From Bradyrhizobium oligotrophicum S58 (GTDB lineage Bacteria > Pseudomonadota > Alphaproteobacteria > Rhizobiales > Xanthobacteraceae), in contig NC_020453.1 in the NCBI RefSeq assembly GCF_000344805.1, forward strand, positions 6,791,001-6,855,000: a stretch of 64,000 bases of DNA. Direction: 5' to 3'. Shown here in pieces: positions 55,625 through 63,409 of the stretch. Numbering within the stretch: the stretch's first letter is position 1; each line of letters opens with the position of its first letter. A program made the position numbers and the translations under genes. The notes under the pieces are model-generated. The model was given only the letters and a program-made list of their open reading frames with translations, ran no database searches and was not told the origin of the DNA.

Positions 55625-55853
55625 TCGCATCCTGCCTGCCTCTCGCTCAACCGGTGCCGTCCTCAACGTATGCTCCTGCACCTGTCAGACATTCACCTTT
55701 GTCGAAGAGATCGGTCCTTGTGCCGCGCGCCTAGGTCCGGGCCAGCTTGCGGCCTTCGTGGCTGTCGCCATCGACGCGAAGCAGAGTGAGCCCAATGCTC
55801 CGTCATCCATAGCTACCGATGACCAATGCGGGCGGCCATATCCGAAAAATACG

Positions 55854-55863
55854 GTATCGATAC
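55854..55863. promoter_or_regulatory. Palindrome gtatcgatac in an AT-richer patch
   Basis: The decamer gtatcgatac lies 122 bp before the oxygenase start within ccgaaaaatacggtatcgat, the most AT-rich patch in the divergent region, so it could overlap a plus-strand promoter. Candidate operator only. Confidence 0.35.
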
Positions 55864-55985
55864 TTCCATGGGCCAGAGGCACTGTACCGAACGACGGAGG
55901 CAGTCGCGACGCGCGCGATGCATAGCCGCACGTCCTCGGGCGGGGGGTCCGCCCTGGCTCTTTCAGCAGTGAAACTGAGGTTGCA

Positions 55986-56801
55986 ATGAATCTGTCAGCA
56001 AACTGTACGCCCGCAGACACCGAGCTGCGCCTGGCTAGTCACATTGGCGGCCTGCCGCAAGGCGACATCGATCAGCTGTCACAAACGTTCAGGAGCAACC
56101 ACGTCGCGGTGATCGATCAGCTTCTTCCAAAGGACATGGTCGAAGCGCTCACCAGCGAAGCGAATATCCTGCTCGACCGCGAGTCGAAGCGGCGCAAGCT
56201 GATCATCAAGGAAAGCGGCAACACACCAAGAGCCTACAGCAGCGTCGGGCGCGACGCCATTTGTCAACATGACGGGGTTATTCCGGCCATCTTCAAGAGC
56301 GACGCGGTTCTCTCCTTTCTCCGGAAGCTCGCCGGCGAGAACATTGAACGGGTTCCTTACCGACCCGAGGAGTATATCATCAATAGTCAGTGCGAGCCCG
56401 GCGACACCCATGGCTGGCATTGGGATGATTATGCCTACGCCCTCATTTTCGTCATTGAGGCGCCAGATCCGCTCCTTGGGGGACGCGTCGAGTACCTCTC
56501 GAACGTCGAATGGCAGAAAGGCTCTACCGAGCCATACCTCCGGCGAGTCCTGCAAGACAACGTCGTTCGGTCTCTCTACGTCAACAGCGGACAGTGCTAC
56601 TTCATGAAGGCGAATACGACCCTGCACCGCGTGGCGCCCCTGACGGGGTCTACCAAGAGAACCGTTGTCGTCCTGACGTTTGCGTCGCCGGAAGACATGG
56701 TGTCGGATTCCATAACGCACAACTCGATGGAAGACATCTATCCGGACGATACCAATACCAAGTCCGATGACGCAACAGTCGAGGCGGCTAACGTCGGATG
56801 A
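55986..56801 (+). CDS. 2-Oxoglutarate/Fe(II)-dependent oxygenase (HalD/ArpA-like fold family)
   Basis: A 271-aa enzyme with the facial triad His145-x-Asp147 in THGWHWDDYAYALIFVIEAP and His214 in KANTTLHRVAPLTGSTKRTV. Arg225 is the expected 2OG-binding residue. The sequence between the iron ligands (LGGRVEYLSNVEW and GQCYFMKANTTLHRVAPL) resembles enzymes acting on free amino acids, including the HalD/BesD-related group. Because the second ligand is Asp rather than Gly, it should hydroxylate or desaturate instead of halogenate. First gene of the plus-strand operon; its stop overlaps the next start (56798-56801). The substrate is unknown; an amino acid or ALA-derived intermediate is suggested by context. 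Confidence 0.88.
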   Translation: MNLSANCTPADTELRLASHIGGLPQGDIDQLSQTFRSNHVAVIDQLLPKDMVEALTSEANILLDRESKRRKLIIKESGNTPRAYSSVGRDAICQHDGVIPAIFKSDAVLSFLRKLAGENIERVPYRPEEYIINSQCEPGDTHGWHWDDYAYALIFVIEAPDPLLGGRVEYLSNVEWQKGSTEPYLRRVLQDNVVRSLYVNSGQCYFMKANTTLHRVAPLTGSTKRTVVVLTFASPEDMVSDSITHNSMEDIYPDDTNTKSDDATVEAANVG

Positions 56802-57721
56802 CGGTCGGCGTCGAAGTTGCCGGGCTTGGAACCGCTGTGTGCCTGGCGATCAGCAGCCTCATTGCCGCTGACGTCAGTCGCACCACAGGTGTTTTCGAGT
56901 TCACGAAGACGCGAATGATCTTCGCGTCTTTTTTCATGCTGCCAGTGCTGTTCATCGCCAACGTTCCGCTTCGCGTGAGTGCCGCGGACGCGCTGACGCT
57001 CGCGGTATCGAGTCTCGTCGGAATTGTGATCGGTGACCTGTCTCTCATTGCCGCAATCAGCAAAATCGGACCGAAGAAGACCAGCATCATATTCTCATCC
57101 AACGTCGTTATCGGCGCCTTGCTGGAGGCTGCCATCTATCACAAGAAGACCACGATCGAGGCAACGCTTGGTATTCTTCTTGTACTGACAGGCGCGTTGA
57201 TTGTCGTTGCCTTCAGAGGAGGCGCCGGCGCTCCCGCGGCCGGCACTCCCATGAATGGCCATCTCAACGCCGAACGCCAGAACACGGGCGTCGCATTGGC
57301 GGTTCTTGCAGCCGGATGCCAGGCGGTCGGCACGCTGATTTCGACTCCCGTCGTAACCGCCGGGACATCGCCTATCATGGCGACGACAATACGGTTTTGC
57401 GCAGCGTCCCTGTTGTTTGTCATCATGGGCCGGACCCGCAGCGACGACATCAGGACAGACGCCAGCTCCGCTACCGTTTACGCCAAGATCGTTGCGAGTG
57501 CGCTGGTTGGAATGTGCGGCGGCCTGACGCTTCTTATGCTGGCGATCACAAGCGGAAAAATCGCAATATCGATGACATACGCGTCCTCGACGCCGCTGGT
57601 GCTCCTGCTTCTGCTCTGGCTTACGCGGGGTGAGAGACCAAATGCAAGTTCGCTCCTGGGCGCAATCATGGCAGTGGCGGGCACCGCTTTACTCATCTTC
57701 GAAGGGGCACACCAGCGATGA
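56798..57721 (+). CDS. EamA/DMT-family transporter
   Basis: A 307-aa inner-membrane protein with about ten helices in two EamA repeats (LGTAVCLAISSLIAADVS; SSLVGIVIGDLSLIAAISKI; LLLLLWLTRGERPNASSLLG). Start and stop both overlap neighbours by 4 bp (ATGA), so it is co-translated with the oxygenase and the amidase. It is clearly a different transporter from the EamA protein of the minus-strand operon, so the locus carries two. One may export a product and the other an intermediate or a signal; direction and substrate are not known. Confidence 0.9.
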   Translation: MTVGVEVAGLGTAVCLAISSLIAADVSRTTGVFEFTKTRMIFASFFMLPVLFIANVPLRVSAADALTLAVSSLVGIVIGDLSLIAAISKIGPKKTSIIFSSNVVIGALLEAAIYHKKTTIEATLGILLVLTGALIVVAFRGGAGAPAAGTPMNGHLNAERQNTGVALAVLAAGCQAVGTLISTPVVTAGTSPIMATTIRFCAASLLFVIMGRTRSDDIRTDASSATVYAKIVASALVGMCGGLTLLMLAITSGKIAISMTYASSTPLVLLLLLWLTRGERPNASSLLGAIMAVAGTALLIFEGAHQR

Positions 57722-59169
57722 ACGCCTTGCTCGACTATTCGGCTGTTGAGGTCGTGTCCCTGCTTAGACGCGGTGATGTGACTCCGCATGATTGCCTTGA
57801 TGCGGTGGAACAGCGTGTCGGCGAGGTCAACTCGACCTTCAACGCCCTGCCGACGCTCTGCTTCGATAGGGCGCATGATCGTGCATCAAAATTGATGCAG
57901 AAGCCTCGCGACGAACGCGGCCAGCTGTCTGGCCTGCCGCTGGTCATCAAGGACCTTCAGAAAGTGTCCGGGGTTCGATCGACGGCCGGATCTCTGATAT
58001 ATAGCGATCATGTTCCAGCCTTCACGGATGCGGTGGTCCAGCACATCGAAGACGAAGGGGGCCTCGTATTTGGAAAGTCCAACGTCCCTGAACTCGGCGT
58101 TGGATTCAATTCTCTGAATCCGGTCTTTGACCCGTGTTTGAACCCGTGGAACGTCAAATATTCGCCGGGGGGATCATCTTCCGGTTCGGCCACTGCTCTG
58201 GCGCTGAATATGACGTGGCTTGCTCATGGCTCCGACATGGGGGGATCCTTGCGCATTCCCGCGAGCTTCTGTGGCGTTGTTGGGATGAGGCCGTCGCCGG
58301 GGCGGGTCGCTATGGCTAACCGCGCCGCCGTTGATCAGACGCTAGCCGTCCAAGGCCCGATGGCGCGGAACGTCGTCGATCTTGCAATGTTCCTTGACGC
58401 CATGTCGGGCGAGACCCACAGGGATCTGCTTTCCAAACCACGTCCATTGCGGTCGTTTGCCAGCGCGGCTCACGTCCAGAAGTTGCCGAAGCGAGTCGCC
58501 TTCTCCGCTGATCTGAACATCGGCCCTGTGGACCCCGAAGTCGCTCGCATCGTGCAAAATGCCGCAGCGCTACTTCAGGCCAATGGCGTCGTCGTGGATC
58601 AGGCGTCTCCGAATCTAGATGGAGTCCAGCGATGTTTTCGAGTGATGCGTGCTTACGTTTTGGCGTGCAGCCTCGGTAATGTCCTGAGGAAGCAGGCGGC
58701 GCTGGTGAGATCGACCGATATCAGGGAGAACGTGACCGAGGGTCTGCAGCTGAAGATCGACCAGATGCTTGAAGCCGAACAGGCGCGGGTTCGCATCGTG
58801 CAGCATGTGGCTGATTTCTTCGAAACATATGATCTCTTGATATGTCCGACGACAATCGTGCCAGCTCATCCGATCGATCAGCCGACCGTGGTCGAGTGTG
58901 CAGGCCAAGTATTCGATGGCTATTTCGACTGGACGGCGCTGACCTACGTCGCGGCCGTGGCCGGTCTTCCTGCCTTATCGCTGCCTTGCGGTGTGACACG
59001 GTCGGGTCTTCCGGTAGGACTGCAGGTGATCGGGCCGACAAATGGCGACCACGACGTCATTTCCTGTGCGGCCGCCCTGGAGAGCATGCTGTCGTTTCAC
59101 CAACTCGCTCCTGTTCGTGGAAGGTCGGAAGCAACGGCCTTGTCCGAGAACATCCAGAGGCCGGCGTAG
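57718..59169 (+). CDS. Amidase-signature (AS) family hydrolase
   Basis: A 483-aa enzyme with an intact Ser-cisSer-Lys triad: Lys78 in GLPLVIKDL, cis-Ser around 153 in SPGGSSSGSA, and nucleophile Ser177 in GSDMGGSLRIPA. Further family motifs are FGKSNVPELGVG, GVVGMRPSPGRV and a C-terminal GLPALSLPCG...GLPVGLQVIG. It hydrolyses amides, for example carboxamides or N-acyl amines, in the cytoplasm; no signal peptide. Third gene of the plus-strand operon, joined by ATGA overlap. It may trim a pathway amide, recycle an acylated intermediate or detoxify the product. GatA is unlikely, because gatB and gatC are absent. Confidence 0.93.
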   Translation: MNALLDYSAVEVVSLLRRGDVTPHDCLDAVEQRVGEVNSTFNALPTLCFDRAHDRASKLMQKPRDERGQLSGLPLVIKDLQKVSGVRSTAGSLIYSDHVPAFTDAVVQHIEDEGGLVFGKSNVPELGVGFNSLNPVFDPCLNPWNVKYSPGGSSSGSATALALNMTWLAHGSDMGGSLRIPASFCGVVGMRPSPGRVAMANRAAVDQTLAVQGPMARNVVDLAMFLDAMSGETHRDLLSKPRPLRSFASAAHVQKLPKRVAFSADLNIGPVDPEVARIVQNAAALLQANGVVVDQASPNLDGVQRCFRVMRAYVLACSLGNVLRKQAALVRSTDIRENVTEGLQLKIDQMLEAEQARVRIVQHVADFFETYDLLICPTTIVPAHPIDQPTVVECAGQVFDGYFDWTALTYVAAVAGLPALSLPCGVTRSGLPVGLQVIGPTNGDHDVISCAAALESMLSFHQLAPVRGRSEATALSENIQRPA

Positions 59170-59216
59170 CGGGTCGCAGCGACGAGGACGCCTGCTTCCG
59201 AGACAAAGGAGATGAT

Positions 59217-60404
59217 ATGTCATTGCGCGACGCACTGCAGCCAGACACTCTCGATCAAGCGATACGCATCCGCAGGGCGCTGCATTCGATTCCGGAGTTA
59301 GGGTACAAGGAGCTCAAGACGTCGGCGATGGTTGTGGAGTGTCTGCAAGCGCTCGGTGTCGACGAGATACAAACCGGGATCGGCGGAACCGGTGTGGTCG
59401 GCCTCCTTCACGGCATCAAAGGGACTGGCACCAGAAGGTATGTGGGACTGCGGGCAGAGTTGGACGGCCTGGAATTGACGGAGCAGACGGGGCTTGCTTG
59501 GCAGTCGCAGAACAGTGGCTGCATGCATGCGTGTGGTCACGACGGCCACATGGCCATTCTACTCGCTACCGCACGAGAGCTTTCAGCGAACCGCGAGTTT
59601 TCCGGAACCGTATGTTGCATCTTCCAGCCCGCTGAGGAGGGGGGAGCGGGTGCAAAAGCGATGATCGAAGATGGGTTGCTGGAGAGATTCCCGCTCAGCT
59701 CGATTTATGCAATTCATAATGCGCCATGGCTTCCAATCGGAAAGATCGCCATCAATAGCGGGGCGGTGATGGCCGCCGCGGACCGAATCGAAATCTCCGT
59801 CCTTGGAGCGGGTGGCCACGGCGGAATTCCCCACCAGACGAGGGATCCGATCGTTGCCACCGCAAACATCATCTCGATGCTGCAGAACGTCGTATCGCGC
59901 TATGTCGATCCCGCGGAGGCTGCCGTCATATCTATCGGAGGCATTCACGGCGGAAGCCCTCTCAAGGGTAGCATGATTCCCGATCGGGTCGACTGCGTCG
60001 GCACGGTTCGTACATATTGTACGGACGTTCAATCGACCATTGAAAAGAAGATCCACGATATCGTTGACCACGTCTGCGATGCCCATGATTTGACGGGATT
60101 GGTGACCTACAAAAAACTCTATCCAGCCACCATCAACCATGCGGACCGCGCTGCTCTCGTGGCCAGCGTTGCAGACGGCTTGCTTGATCAATGCGACATC
60201 CTGAGCAACGTTCGTCCGAGCATGGCCGGAGAGGACTTTTCGTTCTTTCTACAAAAGGTCCCGGGAGCGTATTGCTTGATTGGTCAGGGGACGGAGAGCG
60301 CTGCCAGCCTGCACAGCCCCTCATATGATTTCGACGATCGCAATATCGAGCGTGCCGCGCTGCTTTTGAAGCGCATAGCCCTTAGTGAACTGGCGTCAAC
60401 TTGA
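59217..60404 (+). CDS. M20-family amidohydrolase (hippurate/IAA-amino-acid hydrolase type)
   Basis: The ATG at 59217 follows aaaggaga and gives 395 aa; the longer frame upstream overlaps the amidase and is rejected. Metal-site motifs are present: HACGHDGHMA, QPAEEGGAGAKAM and a late SMAGEDFSFFLQ. A dimerisation domain with GAGGHGGIPHQTRDP lies between. These enzymes split N-acyl or peptidyl amino acids such as hippurate, N-acetyl amino acids or auxin conjugates. Last gene of the plus-strand operon, 47 bp after the amidase. Together with the amidase and the acylase it gives the locus three different amide hydrolases, suggesting that acylated or amidated intermediates are central to the pathway. 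Confidence 0.92.
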   Translation: MSLRDALQPDTLDQAIRIRRALHSIPELGYKELKTSAMVVECLQALGVDEIQTGIGGTGVVGLLHGIKGTGTRRYVGLRAELDGLELTEQTGLAWQSQNSGCMHACGHDGHMAILLATARELSANREFSGTVCCIFQPAEEGGAGAKAMIEDGLLERFPLSSIYAIHNAPWLPIGKIAINSGAVMAAADRIEISVLGAGGHGGIPHQTRDPIVATANIISMLQNVVSRYVDPAEAAVISIGGIHGGSPLKGSMIPDRVDCVGTVRTYCTDVQSTIEKKIHDIVDHVCDAHDLTGLVTYKKLYPATINHADRAALVASVADGLLDQCDILSNVRPSMAGEDFSFFLQKVPGAYCLIGQGTESAASLHSPSYDFDDRNIERAALLLKRIALSELAST

Positions 60405-60758
60405 TGCTCCTCGGCAAGCCGCAACGAAGCCTGGAGCATATCACCCAAGGGTATTGCAACGTTACAGGCAAGCCCCTCGAAGACTAGCCGTCGACTCTTT
60501 AATCAGCCTCTCAGCCTCATGCGGATATCGAGTGCATGGAGCCCTGGAATGTCGAACAGCCACCCTCCCCTCTAACGAATGGAAAGACAGGGGTTCTAAT
60601 GCCCTTTTCTCTGATTCAATCGTGTTCGAGCTTGACCTCGATAGGCCGCTGCGGCCGCCGCGCAGAAGAACAAATACCGCGCAACGACCAAGACAACGAA
60701 AGAGTCCTACGTCGGCACCAACGTGCAGGCAGATGCCTGTGAGACATTCAGCAGACCG
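60405..60758. other. Convergent intergenic region after the M20 hydrolase
   Basis: About 354 bases with no gene supported; the two operons on either side converge here. No clear terminator hairpin was assigned. Confidence 0.45.
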
Positions 60759-61241
60759 CTAAAGGTCGCGCTGCATGAATTTGCTCAGCGGGTCAATGCC
60801 ATAACAGCCAAACGGCGGAATTTCGACGAAACTGTTCTTTTTATACAATGCTATCGCGGAATGCTGCAGGTATCCGGTTTCCAAACGAATACAAGATAGC
60901 CCTCCCTCTCGCGACGCCTGCACGATCGTATCCAGCAGATCTTGCGCGACCCCCAGCCCCCTATAGGCAGGATCTACATACATGCGTTTCAACTCACCAT
61001 AGTCAGGCGATAGGACGAGGGCCGCGCAGCCAATCACCCTATCGTTGATCTGAGCGACGAAGAAAAGAGTATCGGCCTTCGCCAACTCATTCACATCGAT
61101 CAAGTGGTTGCTTTCTTGCGGGTAAAGCGACGCATAATATTCGTCCGCGTCTCTGAGCATACGGACGACATCTGCGTGAAAGGGATTTCCCTTCGCGATT
61201 TCGACGCCTCCACCATGCTTGTTCATCTCAAACAACTCCAT
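60759..61241 (-). CDS. GNAT-family N-acetyltransferase
   Basis: A 160-aa enzyme with the acetyl-CoA-binding motif A GELKRMYVDPAYRGLGVAQD and motif B (GLSCIRLETGYLQHSAIALY, KKNSFVEIPPFGCY). It is intact and of normal length; a second ATG five codons downstream could be the start. It acetylates an unidentified amine. It lies on the minus strand, convergent with the amidohydrolase operon. It might be a stand-alone resistance or metabolic gene rather than part of the pathway. Confidence 0.88.
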   Translation of the reverse strand: MELFEMNKHGGGVEIAKGNPFHADVVRMLRDADEYYASLYPQESNHLIDVNELAKADTLFFVAQINDRVIGCAALVLSPDYGELKRMYVDPAYRGLGVAQDLLDTIVQASREGGLSCIRLETGYLQHSAIALYKKNSFVEIPPFGCYGIDPLSKFMQRDL

Positions 61242-61585
61242 CGCACGTCACATCGATATATGACGATGATATCGTTTGTGTCGTGAAATATCTAGCGAAC
61301 TACGCCGAGAAAGATAGAACGGGCACGAAGAATCCAGGCTCCGTTATCAAGATCTCGCCAAGCCAAGGCAGACGGCTCTCTCGTCATCGCTCAAGCCCCG
61401 GTTCATCGCCCGCGAGGCCGTCGCCGCTTGTATCCTGCGTTTCCGTCAACGTCTTCGATCAGATGGTGCGCGCAGGAAGTATGCCGACGGCGGCACTCCT
61501 TGGTGCTGGCCGAAGGCATGAAACGTCCGAGAGCTTGATTGTACCAATGATCGGCTGCCTTCGGATGACAGTGGAGAACGAGCTT
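61242..61585. other. Gap between GNAT gene and GT-C-like membrane protein
   Basis: About 344 bases with no gene supported. It carries the promoter of the GNAT gene (AT-rich patch tatgacgatgatatcgtttg, then tgtcgtgaaat at 61259-61290) and the 3' end region of the membrane-protein gene. Confidence 0.45.
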
Positions 61586-63409
61586 TTACTTTCGCACCCG
61601 CCACACCGCGACTTTGGCTGTGGATCCAAGACCTGTCGGCTCGAGAAATTCAGGTGTTTCGCCTCGGGCCAATGTTGCCTCCAGGCCATCCGGGGCGCGT
61701 TCAATGACGTTTCGATTGGGGGACGAGCGGCAAACGACGACGTAGTCGACGTGGCGCTCCCGCAGGAGCTGACGCGCAACCGGCGTTGTCGCCAGCATCA
61801 ACTGGAGCATCGCGAGATTGCCGTCATTGTTGCGATGATAGGGAGCTGCAAAGACCTCGTGGCCGGTCTCCGCCAGAATGGCCGGTCCGAGATCGATCGG
61901 CGCCATCACGCGCCCCTTGGGGAGTTGCTTCATCGAGGCAACGTCCGAAACGCTCTGGCACCTCGACGCCTCGGGTTCGAAGACCATCGCCTGCGGTGTG
62001 AATGCCAGCTCGATCAGCGGCTTTGCGGGACGCCCCAGTGTTGCGAACATTGTCGGCGAAACGACGAATGCCAACAGCACGAGGTTGCTTCCGGTGACGA
62101 GCGACGGCCACAGAGCCGCGGCGCCAGCGGCGAAGATCGGCGCCGCCACCATGGCCGCGCCAGCCGTGCCTCGCATTTCCCACATGCTGATCGCGGTCAG
62201 CGACGCGAGCGTCACGAATCCAAGCGCCCAACGGAACTGATCCGGCGAATCTGATCGCAGAAACGCCGCCGCAGCTGTCCCCGCCGCGATCAAGGGAAGC
62301 GCGTAAAAGCCGAGCACTTCCTCCGGACCAAGCCGGAGCATCGTTGCAAGCGAGATCGTTTCCTGAACGTTGTCGAGCCATAGCGACACGACCAGCGGAT
62401 CAAGCTGCGCGTAAGGCGCCGCAAGCGCCCCTGCGAACAGCAGGACGAACGCACCTATCAGGGCGACTGCAGATCCGGCTGCACTGACGAGACGCAGCCA
62501 CGGAGCAGACCAGTAGTGATCAATTCCAACCATGAGGACCAGGGCCGCACCGCCGCCGACGGTCAACAGCAGCAGCGGACCACCAAGCGCGTCAATGACA
62601 GGGGACGTCAGCGCTTGTGGCGGAAGCAGAGTCAATGCGAAAACCACCGATGACGCAGCCAGTGCGATTGCAAACGCCGAGACTTGTCGCGCGACGGGAG
62701 TGCCACGCCATATGAAGAGCACGACGACGGCGACGCCCATCGTGGCGATCGCCGGCAGCATCTCGACGCCGACGGCCAGCGATAGCGATGCGGTTATGCC
62801 GGCAAACGCGGCCTTGATCGCACTTCGCTCGATCTGGAGTGCGAACAGGAGCATGAGCAGCACCAAAACGATCTGCGCGTTGTGGTGATCGATCGCGCCC
62901 GGCCGAAAGTGAATCAGCGCCGGCGCCGCTAGCATGGCCAGCACCGTCGCGCTCACCAGAACGGTTACGGCTCCATCGCTCATCTGCTTGGCAATCGCCA
63001 CGACCAGCGCGAGAGCCACGGCCAACAGCAGCAGGGGCCAGACGAACAGCGTCACCGCCTCGGCGCTCCGTGTTCCAATCACAGCTTTGAGCAGCGAGAT
63101 CGAGACCGCCAACGGCAGATCGATGATCCGCGACCAGTGCATCGGTACGCCAGGCGGATCCAGTCGATATTGATGAAGGTCGAACCAGCCTTGGCCGTTC
63201 ATCAAATCGCGAACTTCGACCAGCCGCATGATATCATCGGTGGACATGGCATCGAACACGCCGGTCTCGATCGATAGCAGCTTGATCGCGAGCACGACCG
63301 CCAAAGCGAGCACCGCGATCAGGACGCCGGCGCTCCCCACGCGCCATCGCTTTGAAAAAGCGCTCGCGGTCGAGACGACGTCTGACATCGGTTGCCGATC
63401 AATGCTCAT
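61586..63409 (-). CDS. Polytopic membrane protein, GT-C glycosyltransferase-like (GT39/PMT type)
   Basis: The ATG at 63409 overlaps the PAP2 stop (ATGA) and gives 607 aa; the frame is open 92 codons further into the PAP2 gene but that part is a shadow. About eleven transmembrane helices fill residues 25-520, preceded by the acidic first-loop motif DAMSTDDIMRLVEVRDLM that GT-C enzymes use at the active site. The HWSRIIDLPLA element follows. A periplasmic C-terminal domain contains VDYVVVCRSSPNRN. Such proteins transfer sugars from polyprenyl carriers. It forms a two-gene unit with a PAP2 phosphatase, which could recycle the carrier. Substrate unknown. Confidence 0.75.
   Translation of the reverse strand: MSIDRQPMSDVVSTASAFSKRWRVGSAGVLIAVLALAVVLAIKLLSIETGVFDAMSTDDIMRLVEVRDLMNGQGWFDLHQYRLDPPGVPMHWSRIIDLPLAVSISLLKAVIGTRSAEAVTLFVWPLLLLAVALALVVAIAKQMSDGAVTVLVSATVLAMLAAPALIHFRPGAIDHHNAQIVLVLLMLLFALQIERSAIKAAFAGITASLSLAVGVEMLPAIATMGVAVVVLFIWRGTPVARQVSAFAIALAASSVVFALTLLPPQALTSPVIDALGGPLLLLTVGGGAALVLMVGIDHYWSAPWLRLVSAAGSAVALIGAFVLLFAGALAAPYAQLDPLVVSLWLDNVQETISLATMLRLGPEEVLGFYALPLIAAGTAAAAFLRSDSPDQFRWALGFVTLASLTAISMWEMRGTAGAAMVAAPIFAAGAAALWPSLVTGSNLVLLAFVVSPTMFATLGRPAKPLIELAFTPQAMVFEPEASRCQSVSDVASMKQLPKGRVMAPIDLGPAILAETGHEVFAAPYHRNNDGNLAMLQLMLATTPVARQLLRERHVDYVVVCRSSPNRNVIERAPDGLEATLARGETPEFLEPTGLGSTAKVAVWRVRK

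Larger units (their letters stand above)
55384..55985. promoter_or_regulatory. Divergent promoter region between the two biosynthetic operons
   Basis: About 600 bases separate the divergent ALA-synthase and 2OG-oxygenase starts and hold no supported gene; two minus-strand frames (86 and 111 codons) lack motifs. Two perfect palindromes lie here (55613-55624 and 55854-55863). The region should drive both operons and is the natural place for regulation by the LuxR protein, although neither palindrome matches a canonical 20-bp lux box. The oxygenase start is preceded by GAGG at the expected distance. Confidence 0.6.

Noticed and set aside
55421..56020. Two small minus-strand frames (86 and 111 codons) in the divergent region, considered as RiPP-like peptides for the second radical SAM enzyme.
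   Set aside because: No leader-like helix, no good ribosome-binding site, Arg/Ser-rich chance composition, and one overlaps the oxygenase start.
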